From Bacteroidales bacterium (GTDB lineage: Bacteria > Bacteroidota > Bacteroidia > Bacteroidales > WCHB1-69), in the NCBI GenBank assembly GCA_012838875.1, contig DUOL01000004.1, positions 1 to 10,048 on the forward strand: 10,048 bases of DNA. Direction: 5' to 3'. Positions 1 through 7,211 of this stretch are shown here, in pieces. The position numbers and the translations under genes are program-made. Within the stretch, counting starts at the first letter, position 1. Each line of letters opens with the position of its first letter. The notes below the pieces were generated by a model. That model searched no databases. It was not told where the DNA came from and was given only the letters and a program-made list of their open reading frames with translations.

Positions 1-1497
1 GCTAAGCAAGAGTGTCCGCCTTTACGTATTCCGAAGCAATTGGAAAGGAAATCTCCATTTATGGAGCATAAAATTTTTAATAGTTTTCATTCTGAAACAG
101 CGATGATGCGTTACATGAAGAAATTGGAAATCAAAGATTTGTCTCTTAATCGGGCGATGATTCCCCTTGGTTCGTGTACGATGAAGTTAAATGCCGCCGC
201 TGAAATGCTTCCACTTAGTTGGGCGACTGCTACGGCAATCCACCCGTTTGCTCCGGACGAGCAGACGGAAGGATATCGTTCCTTGATAGCCGAAATGGAG
301 AAGTGGTTATGCACCATTACAGGATTTAAGGCGATATCTTTCCAGCCGAATTCAGGTGCTGCGGGAGAATATGCAGGCATTATAACAATTCGCAATTATC
401 ATCAAGCAATAGGAGAGGGGCATCGCAATATTTGCCTTATTCCGGCTTCGGCACACGGAACAAACCCTGCGTCTTCCGTAAAAGCAGGAAATAAAATCGT
501 TGTCGTTAAATCTACCGAAAATGGTGAAGTAGATGTGGAGGACTTGAAAAATAAGGCGGAAGAGCACAAAGATAATTTAGCGTGTTTAATGATTACTTAT
601 CCTTCCACTCATGGCGTTTTTGAAGAGAGAATACTTGAGATTATAAAAATTATTCACGACAATGGCGGGCAAGTTTACATGGACGGAGCTAATATGAATG
701 CTCAAGTTGGGCTCACCTCGCCGGGCTTGATGGGAGCGGACGTTTGCCATTTGAATTTACATAAAACGTTTGCAATGCCGCACGGTGGCGGCGGACCGGG
801 CGTAGGACCTATTGGCGTGGCTGAACATTTAGTGGATTTCTTGCCGAATCATGTTATGAAAAATGTGGGCGGTCGTCAGGGCAGCCAGGTGGCCAGCGCT
901 CCTTACGGAAGTGCTTATTTATTGCCGATAACCTATGGATATTTGAAAATGTTGGGAGGGGAAGGACTTACGGAAGCAACCCGTTGTGCGATTTTGAATG
1001 CTAATTATATAAGGAAAAGGTTGGAAAATCATTATAAAATCTTGTATACCGGGGAAAATGGTATGTGTGCCCATGAAATGATATTGGATTGTAATGAATT
1101 TGATAAATCGGCAGGCGTGCAAGCCGGCGATATTGCTAAAAGATTGATGGATTACGGCTTTCATGCTCCGACCGTGGCGTTTCCGGTACATGGAACGTTA
1201 ATGGTGGAGCCCACGGAAAGTGAGCCGCTTGAAGAGCTTGATAGATTATGTGATGCCTTAATAGCCATTCGTGAGGAGATTCGTGAAATTGAAATCGGAA
1301 AAGCAGATCGAGTTGAGAATGTTATTAAAAAAGCGCCGCATACGATGGGCGTGGTTACCGCCGAAGATTGGCGTAGACCCTATTCACGTCAAAAGGCGGC
1401 ATTCCCGTTGCCTCACGACGATAAATATTGGCCTACTGTCAGCCGAATTGATGATGCTTTCGGAGATAGAAATTTGGTTTGTTGCCTGAGCGATTAG
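1..1497 (+). CDS. gcvP: Glycine dehydrogenase (decarboxylating), P-protein, C-terminal part (5' end outside window)
   Basis: P-protein of the glycine cleavage system. It is a cytosolic PLP enzyme that decarboxylates glycine and passes the aminomethyl group to lipoyl-GcvH. The reading frame is open to the left edge, so the start lies upstream. About 498 residues are visible, roughly half of the usual ~950-residue single-chain enzyme. Seen directly: the SFHSETAMMRYMKKLE and IPLGSCTMKLN blocks that open the C-terminal half, IHPFAPDEQTEGY, the substrate/PLP region SAHGTNPASS, DGANMNAQVGL, and the PLP-lysine motif HLNLHKTFAMPHGGGGPG with the Schiff-base lysine codon at 763-765. The C-terminus (KAAFPLPHDDKYWPTVSRIDDAFGDRN) matches the normal end of the family, so the 3' end is intact (TAG at 1495-1497). 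A TTG at 40 is only an internal codon. Its base composition is richer in G+C than the minus-strand genes that follow, consistent with a resident housekeeping gene. The identification is very secure. Confidence 0.97.
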   Translation, partial: AKQECPPLRIPKQLERKSPFMEHKIFNSFHSETAMMRYMKKLEIKDLSLNRAMIPLGSCTMKLNAAAEMLPLSWATATAIHPFAPDEQTEGYRSLIAEMEKWLCTITGFKAISFQPNSGAAGEYAGIITIRNYHQAIGEGHRNICLIPASAHGTNPASSVKAGNKIVVVKSTENGEVDVEDLKNKAEEHKDNLACLMITYPSTHGVFEERILEIIKIIHDNGGQVYMDGANMNAQVGLTSPGLMGADVCHLNLHKTFAMPHGGGGPGVGPIGVAEHLVDFLPNHVMKNVGGRQGSQVASAPYGSAYLLPITYGYLKMLGGEGLTEATRCAILNANYIRKRLENHYKILYTGENGMCAHEMILDCNEFDKSAGVQAGDIAKRLMDYGFHAPTVAFPVHGTLMVEPTESEPLEELDRLCDALIAIREEIREIEIGKADRVENVIKKAPHTMGVVTAEDWRRPYSRQKAAFPLPHDDKYWPTVSRIDDAFGDRNLVCCLSD

Positions 1498-1500
1498 GGG

Positions 1501-1556
1501 TTGCGGGCTCACGCAGTTTCAAATGGAAAATGGAGAGTGGAAAGTTTTCTGACTTG
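1501..1556 (+). repeat. Left arm of a degenerate inverted repeat flanking the drm operon
   Basis: Four blocks lie here in order: TTGCGGGCT (1501-1509), CACGCA (1510-1515), AGTGGAAAGT (1536-1545) and CTGACTTG (1549-1556). All four recur in the same outside-to-inside order, inverted, at 9952-9863. The spacers between them differ in length: 0, 20 and 3 bases here, against 16, 40 and 1 or fewer on the right. The arm begins three bases after the gcvP stop codon. It may be a decayed mobile-element end or one copy of a dispersed intergenic repeat; the window cannot separate these. Confidence 0.5.
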
Positions 1557-1579
1557 AACAAAAAGCCCTATTTTGTGCG

Positions 1580-1601
1580 ACAGGAATCCGTATCTTCCTG
1601 T
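1580..1601. terminator. Small hairpin, possible bidirectional terminator
   Basis: A perfect 7-bp inverted repeat, ACAGGAA (1580-1586) and TTCCTGT (1595-1601), encloses an 8-base loop. It lies between the converging gcvP and drmB genes, where a shared terminator is expected. The stem is short with only three G:C pairs, and no T-run follows immediately on either strand, so the terminator call rests mainly on position. Confidence 0.25.
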
Positions 1602-1707
1602 AAATCAATTCTTTGAAAATTATGATTGGGAAAAAGAGGTGTGTTTTACTAGTTGTTTATATAGCATTGCAAGAAGGTGCGGAAAAGAGATTTTTTTAAA
1701 TTTTTCA

Positions 1708-3561
1708 TTATGAACTTAATTCATTCCCAAAATATCCAAAATTTTCATCAATAACTAGTCTTCTATCCAAAAATACGTTACTCATTTCACAGCTTGTGTC
1801 AGGAACAAGCGTACAAGAATGACAAGCGGCTAAATTTAATAGTGCAATTCCTTGTCCTTCACTTTCATAGCAAATAGGGTCGAGCGAGCAATTTTTAGCA
1901 CGTTTTAGTGCGCTTTTAATTATTTTTTGTAGTTTATTTAGATTATAGCATAATTTTGTTAAACCACCTAAATATCCATCACTTCCATCGTACGCAGAAA
2001 TAAGGAAACCATTCATTGTGTCACTTACATATAATCTTTCTTGTAATGATGACATTGGGTAACCGCTTACATACTCAAGCTCTCTAATCAATAAATGAGC
2101 AAGCGTATGTATTAAAATTGTTCGTGCGGTAAGTTTTCCTGCTTCAATTTTGTGAAATTGCCAATCGGAATTTTTTGCGTTTTCTTGAATTGTAGATATT
2201 CTTTTCTCAATCTCTTCTTTACTTTCCCATTCTTTTAATATTTCTTCGTCCAAAACAAATAAAATACCTTCTCCGTAATTTTCAATGGCAGGTAATAAAC
2301 GGGTTTTGAAACTATTCTTTGAAATAGATTGTCGTTTAATTTGATATTCATATCCATTATCGTTAATCAAAATACTGTCGGTGTCAATGGGGGTATTTCG
2401 AGTAAAAGACGTTTGAACTGTGATTTTTTTCAAGCGGTCTATTTTTACTAACTTTTCAAAGCCATAAAGTGTACTTTTTACGTCGATTTGGCTAAACCGA
2501 ATGGTTTTATCGTCAGGTTCTGATTTATTGAGAAAATAATCATATTCGGCTTTTCGATAAATAATATCAGGCACATAATTTCTTTCTGCATTATCTAAAT
2601 ATTGGTTTATAAGTCCTATATCAATATTTTTTCGGGTTGCATATCTTTCTATGTCTCTTTGTTCAAAATCTTCTTGATTTACTATTTCATCAATATCTAT
2701 GCGGATTTCTTTTGTAAGTTGTAAAATTTGTTTTTCAGGTATCCACAAACTACTCAAAGTATTAGCATAATATACGCTGTTGCTTGTTTTAATTTTTACA
2801 GACATCCTTTTGTCACAATTTTCTTTTGAGGGTTCCCCATTTATGTATCCATTCCAATATTTTAATCCGCTACATTTTTGAGTATAACTAAAAAGACCTT
2901 TTAATGTTGCAGATTTTTTGCAATTATTACATTTGATATGAATACCTGATAAATCAGTATTTTCTTGACTGATAATATATCTTAAATCGGGATTGTCACA
3001 ACATTTTTTTTTAAAACCAATCTGGATTTTTGTTTCAGTTTCTTCTTCGTTTTCATGTGCTTTAATAATTTTTCTATTATTCCAAAATTCCCAAGGCAAA
3101 TCATGAATATGCCCATTATCACAAGTTAAAACAAAACGCACTTGTTCCAAATGTTCTTCCTTACAATCAGGATTGAAACATCGCAAATCGAATTCTTTTC
3201 TACCTTCTCCCCAGTGTCTTTTCCAATCGTTAAAGTGCATATAGCGATGGCAGCGAGGACAATAAAACCATTTTGGAAAATAGTTTGCCTGTGGCTGTAC
3301 CTGTACCTTGGTCTTCCACCCGTCTTCTTCTAAAGGAATTGAAACTAAATGTTTTAATTGGGGAAAACGAATGCGCAGACGATTTATTAACCGGTCGTCC
3401 AAAATGATATGCTTTTTAATTTCTTTGTCGTAATAGTTTGGATACCCCCAATTATCAAATGTCTCTATAATTATGGAAGCCTTGGGTGTGTCAATAACAG
3501 AACCTACTCCACCATAACTTGAAATAAGTTTGCTTCTTCCATGATTTATCTTTTCTGCCAT
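1708..3561 (-). CDS. drmB: DrmB-like DUF1998-domain protein (DISARM core component)
   Basis: A 617-residue protein with the hallmarks of DrmB, the DUF1998 partner that forms a complex with the DrmA helicase in DISARM. The N-terminus carries SYGGVGSVID, typical of the family's opening block. Two putative zinc sites follow: CPRC (C101, C104) with CFNPDC (C128, C133), and CNNC (C211, C214) possibly with C230 and C249. The C-terminal DUF1998 domain (about 480-605) shows ILIHTLAHLLIRELEYVSGY, then SDGYLGGL, the cysteines C558 and C564, and LNLAACHSCTLVPDTSCEMSN with C580, C583 and C591, followed by FLDRRLV. There are no helicase or nuclease motifs of its own. The ATG at 3561 lies 2 bases after the drmA stop, so it is the last gene of the operon and is probably translationally coupled, since no clear Shine-Dalgarno precedes it. 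The family call is firm. The defence role is inferred from the DrmA neighbour. Confidence 0.88.
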   Translation of the reverse strand: MAEKINHGRSKLISSYGGVGSVIDTPKASIIIETFDNWGYPNYYDKEIKKHIILDDRLINRLRIRFPQLKHLVSIPLEEDGWKTKVQVQPQANYFPKWFYCPRCHRYMHFNDWKRHWGEGRKEFDLRCFNPDCKEEHLEQVRFVLTCDNGHIHDLPWEFWNNRKIIKAHENEEETETKIQIGFKKKCCDNPDLRYIISQENTDLSGIHIKCNNCKKSATLKGLFSYTQKCSGLKYWNGYINGEPSKENCDKRMSVKIKTSNSVYYANTLSSLWIPEKQILQLTKEIRIDIDEIVNQEDFEQRDIERYATRKNIDIGLINQYLDNAERNYVPDIIYRKAEYDYFLNKSEPDDKTIRFSQIDVKSTLYGFEKLVKIDRLKKITVQTSFTRNTPIDTDSILINDNGYEYQIKRQSISKNSFKTRLLPAIENYGEGILFVLDEEILKEWESKEEIEKRISTIQENAKNSDWQFHKIEAGKLTARTILIHTLAHLLIRELEYVSGYPMSSLQERLYVSDTMNGFLISAYDGSDGYLGGLTKLCYNLNKLQKIIKSALKRAKNCSLDPICYESEGQGIALLNLAACHSCTLVPDTSCEMSNVFLDRRLVIDENFGYFGNELSS

Positions 3562-3563
3562 AA

Positions 3564-6500
3564 TTAAAAGTTTTTAATTTTAATACTTGTATTTGGTTCA
3601 ACACTGCGCATCGATTGCATGCCAACAAGTTTGTCGTTAGCATTTTGTCGTTCTTGAATGGGTTTTAATAAATTTTTCTTTTTTTTTGTTTCGTACTTGC
3701 TACAATAAAAATATAAACCACCATCACGACTTGGTCGTGGGCTTGCTTGTATTTTGTATTCCCATTGTTGAATTAAATTGGCAATTTCAGCAATTAGAAG
3801 TTGTTTATCTTCATTGTCGGCAAAAGAATGTGTATTGGCAATACTGCTTAATTCGTTTAAAAGTTGTTGTTTATTACCATTTTCAAGCAAGAGGTAGGGG
3901 CTCTTATTGTCACTAAAATTTAATTTATGCCTAAAATAAGTAACTATTGCCGTGAAAAGCATTTTATCCAAAGCGTTTTCTGCAAAAGGTGTAACACTGA
4001 TTGGCTCCACCTGTTTGTAAAATGTTTTATGAAATGGCACAAAGTCTTCAAAATAAGATAAATCTCTTGTATTATTGGGGTCAAAGATTGTAAACACAAC
4101 ACCTTCGTTTTCACGGGCGACACGACTACTTGCTTGAATATATTCTGCAGTATTAGGTGGCATACCATTCATTAACATAATACCTAGACGTTTTTCATCA
4201 AGCCCTACACTTATCATATTTGTTGCCAAAACTATATCAAAAGCTTGGTGTTTTTCTAAATTCCCATTGAAAGTAATATTTAATTTATCCAAATTCTTTT
4301 TTATTCTTTCATTAGGTATTCGACTTGTGAGTTCCAAATTTCTGTATGATAATTTGTTATAATTGTTATTGTATGGAGGTATATTCATCAAATACCGTAC
4401 TTGTAATTGCTTGATTTCTGGTAATAACTCTGCTACAATTTTGTTAGAAAATCTCCCAATATGTTTTAAACTTTTGAAATAGGAGAGAATTGTCCAAAAT
4501 TGGTCTACTTCTGTTTTATCCATGCTGTTTTTCCATAATTCTAATCGTGCAAAAAGCAAGGCGGCATTTAAACGAAGATTTGTCATTGTTTGCGTTTTGC
4601 CTGTCGGCAAAATACCAACGTAACGTCTTTTACTTTCAGACAAAGTTTTTGAAAAAAAGGTATTATCCGCATTTGTTGCGTTTTGTGGAAATATTTGTAC
4701 AGTGCGATTGTACAAACCTTTCACCTGCTCCTCAACATTTTTAACAGTTGCCGTTGAAGCTATAATTTTTGGCTTTTGTGTTTTGGTTGTACAAAGCGAT
4801 AAAATTATATTTTCAAACAATCCAACCAAACTACCCAATGGACCACTCAATAAATGCAACTCATCTTGTATTATAAGTTCAGGTTTGCGGTTGCTACTGT
4901 CTTTATTTTGTGAATTGAATAAACTTGTAGCCTCACCCTTCCATGCTAATTGCGCAAATTTATCTACCGTTGCAAATAGCATTGTAGGTGGATTATTGTA
5001 AATATCTTCATCGACTAATACTATTGGTAAACCGCCGTTTTGTTCTGAATAAGCACAGTTCGGATTCAAACAATAACTTGTTAAATGATTTTGTCGGTTG
5101 ATTCTATGTCCAATAATTGGATTATTCTTTTCTTCAGTTCTTCCAATTATTTTTGTATTACACCATTGACAACTAGACAATTGAAATGGATTTATGGAAT
5201 ATTTTTTACTGTTTAGTCTTTCTTGTGTTTTATTAAGTTTATCTTTAGCGTCTTCGATTCTATTTGGAATTGTTGAATCTCCTACCCAAAAACCAATTGT
5301 AATTTTTTCACTTCCTAGATATGGTTGATTATTATTTCGGATGAATTCACATGCCAAAATTAATTTTGTAGCTCGTTCAAATTGCTGCGCAGAAAGCAAA
5401 CGTAAGGTATAACGTATTATAATATTCACTCCACCGTAATTATTAGGGTATTGTAATCTTCGCCAAAAAATCAGAAATGCCGAAAGAGCTAAATATGCTT
5501 CTGTTTTTCCACCACCTGTTGGGAAATAGAGTAAGTCAACTAAATCTCTGTCTTCTGAATTTTCGTCAATGAATGATGGCAAACATTGAAGAATAAATGC
5601 TAATTGAAATGGTCGCCAAATCGGTATTTTATTTGCGTCAGGATAACCTTTTGTGGCATATTCTTGGTATGTGTATTGTGGAGAGTTAGTCCTTTCATAT
5701 GCTTCAAAACCATCTTTTTGTTTGCTAAAATGCCATTGATTTTGAAACATTTGAAGATAAATTGCAGTATTGGCTAATTGGAAAGCACAAAAAGCATTAT
5801 CATTTTTTGTTAACCATTCGATGCCGTTCTCCATTCGTTTTTGAATTGTTTTACATTTTTGGATATTTGATAGTGCTAATATTTTATCATTTTCGCTTAA
5901 TTTATTGGCTTCTGTTTCTTCAGTTTCAATCCATTTTAAATAAGCATCTGATAACTTTTTGAGATTTGAAATGGTCGTATCTTTATCGTTATTAAATGAT
6001 GATAATTTTTTAATTTCCAAATATTCTTTATCAAAGCCGTCTATATAAGTACTTTGACTTTTTACATTAAATTGTGGTAAAAAAGTGGAACTTACCCAAG
6101 ACGGTGTTTTTGTATCATCCTCACAGTTTTCCCATGTACAGGCTGTATTGTGTCCTATACCATAGGATAGTTTTTCTCGATAAAGAAAATCCAACATCTT
6201 ATCTTCGTCTGATTTGTAAGGATTGTTTTTGTAATCATTAAAAGGCTGTAGATGTGTTGTTTCTATTCTTATTTCCGTTTGGAACAGACACGTTTGATTT
6301 AAAGATTCTTTTGCAATAGAAAACTTCGTACGAGGAAATAATAAAGTATTTTCAATAAATACTTTAACTACATATTTACTGTTCGGTTGTTCATAAAGTT
6401 TGATATGTAAGTACAAATAATCTTTCAATGATTTATTTTTACTTTTCCACCATTGATCTCCATTTGCATTTGGCAATTCAGATAACAAAACTTTGTAATG

Positions 6501-7211
6501 TTGATTTTCTGCATTTTTTATGTCATCAATATTGATTGCCGTTTCTATTCTGTTATCGTATCGTTTGTACTTGTCTTTAAAAAATAATTTTGCGAGAGTT
6601 TTATATAATCCACTATCGCGATGGTCTTTACCAAGAGTATTTAAGCAACTGCTACGTCGTTGTTTTTCCTGTTTGGTTAGCTCCTTTGTTTGTTTAAGTA
6701 TTTTTTTTTCACTGTCAAAAAATACAAATGCCTGTAACCCAAATTGTTTAAGCAAATCAACACTATTTCCTCCGTATTTAATTGCAATCTCTTTTGCTTT
6801 AGCCTTTTTATAGTTTCCGAATGAGAGGTCGATTTTCAATTCAGTACAATCCTTTGAAACTGCAAAGGAAATACCATATTGAGAAGGGAAAAATGTACTT
6901 GCTGAATATGCTATTTCTTTATTGTCTTCTGTACCTTCATTTATATTGCTCGTGTTGTCGCTATCCTCAATTTCTCTGCTATCTTCTTCTGCTATTTCTG
7001 ACGGCGTTTCATCGTTCTCGTCGTCATCTTCCATAAAATCGCCAATAGCGGTCTGTTTTGGATATAAAATGCCTGAAAAATATCGCAATAAGGGTTTGTC
7101 TGCTATTACTTCATCTGAAAAATTTACTTTATCGGAACATTCAAACAAATCCGTTCCAGGACCAATGAGTTCTTTTTGAACTCTTGAAATTACTTTTTCT
7201 CTATTGCTCAT
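3564..7211 (-). CDS. drmA: DrmA-like SF2 helicase (DISARM core component)
   Basis: A large SF2 helicase/translocase of the DrmA type; in DISARM it acts with DrmB on invading phage DNA. Numbering here starts at the GTG at 7214 (1216 aa). The N-terminus has the family block KELIGPG and LRYFSGILYPKQ (about 15-54), then a strongly acidic low-complexity stretch (61-100, 19 of 40 residues D/E). Helicase motifs: Walker A PTGGGKTEAY (565-574), RYTLRLLSAQQ (601-611), IGFWVGDSTIPN (640-651), Walker B box DELH (784-787), motif III ASTATV (819-824), motif V ATNMISVGLD (997-1006) and motif VI QASSRVAR (1027-1034). A four-cysteine zinc site (C682, C685, C715, C720) lies between motifs I and II. The C-terminal GMQSMRSVEP (1198-1207) is also typical of helicases paired with DUF1998 proteins. 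All catalytic motifs look intact. The ATG at 7211 is preferred over the GTG at 7214 because an AGGAGGT sits 5 bases before the ATG but only 2 before the GTG. The start overlaps the end of the upstream gene. Confidence 0.9.
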   Translation of the reverse strand: MSNREKVISRVQKELIGPGTDLFECSDKVNFSDEVIADKPLLRYFSGILYPKQTAIGDFMEDDDENDETPSEIAEEDSREIEDSDNTSNINEGTEDNKEIAYSASTFFPSQYGISFAVSKDCTELKIDLSFGNYKKAKAKEIAIKYGGNSVDLLKQFGLQAFVFFDSEKKILKQTKELTKQEKQRRSSCLNTLGKDHRDSGLYKTLAKLFFKDKYKRYDNRIETAINIDDIKNAENQHYKVLLSELPNANGDQWWKSKNKSLKDYLYLHIKLYEQPNSKYVVKVFIENTLLFPRTKFSIAKESLNQTCLFQTEIRIETTHLQPFNDYKNNPYKSDEDKMLDFLYREKLSYGIGHNTACTWENCEDDTKTPSWVSSTFLPQFNVKSQSTYIDGFDKEYLEIKKLSSFNNDKDTTISNLKKLSDAYLKWIETEETEANKLSENDKILALSNIQKCKTIQKRMENGIEWLTKNDNAFCAFQLANTAIYLQMFQNQWHFSKQKDGFEAYERTNSPQYTYQEYATKGYPDANKIPIWRPFQLAFILQCLPSFIDENSEDRDLVDLLYFPTGGGKTEAYLALSAFLIFWRRLQYPNNYGGVNIIIRYTLRLLSAQQFERATKLILACEFIRNNNQPYLGSEKITIGFWVGDSTIPNRIEDAKDKLNKTQERLNSKKYSINPFQLSSCQWCNTKIIGRTEEKNNPIIGHRINRQNHLTSYCLNPNCAYSEQNGGLPIVLVDEDIYNNPPTMLFATVDKFAQLAWKGEATSLFNSQNKDSSNRKPELIIQDELHLLSGPLGSLVGLFENIILSLCTTKTQKPKIIASTATVKNVEEQVKGLYNRTVQIFPQNATNADNTFFSKTLSESKRRYVGILPTGKTQTMTNLRLNAALLFARLELWKNSMDKTEVDQFWTILSYFKSLKHIGRFSNKIVAELLPEIKQLQVRYLMNIPPYNNNYNKLSYRNLELTSRIPNERIKKNLDKLNITFNGNLEKHQAFDIVLATNMISVGLDEKRLGIMLMNGMPPNTAEYIQASSRVARENEGVVFTIFDPNNTRDLSYFEDFVPFHKTFYKQVEPISVTPFAENALDKMLFTAIVTYFRHKLNFSDNKSPYLLLENGNKQQLLNELSSIANTHSFADNEDKQLLIAEIANLIQQWEYKIQASPRPSRDGGLYFYCSKYETKKKKNLLKPIQERQNANDKLVGMQSMRSVEPNTSIKIKNF

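Larger units (their letters stand above)
1498..1707. other. Convergent intergenic gap between gcvP and drmB
   Basis: This is about 210 bases with no credible ORF, between two genes that point at each other. It contains the left copy of the flanking inverted blocks (1501-1556) and a small hairpin (1580-1601). The last 80 bases before the drmB stop are AT-rich, with short T and A runs and no clear stem followed by a U-tract. Confidence 0.7.

Noticed and set aside
111..567. Minus-strand frames inside gcvP
   Set aside because: They overlap highly conserved gcvP coding sequence and have no recognisable protein features.
1708..7211. MrfA/MrfB-type DNA repair pair (helicase plus exonuclease) instead of DISARM
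   Set aside because: In MrfA the DUF1998 region is fused to the helicase, while here it is a separate DrmB-sized protein with N-terminal zinc motifs. No DEDD exonuclease is present. The helicase also carries DrmA-type N-terminal blocks.
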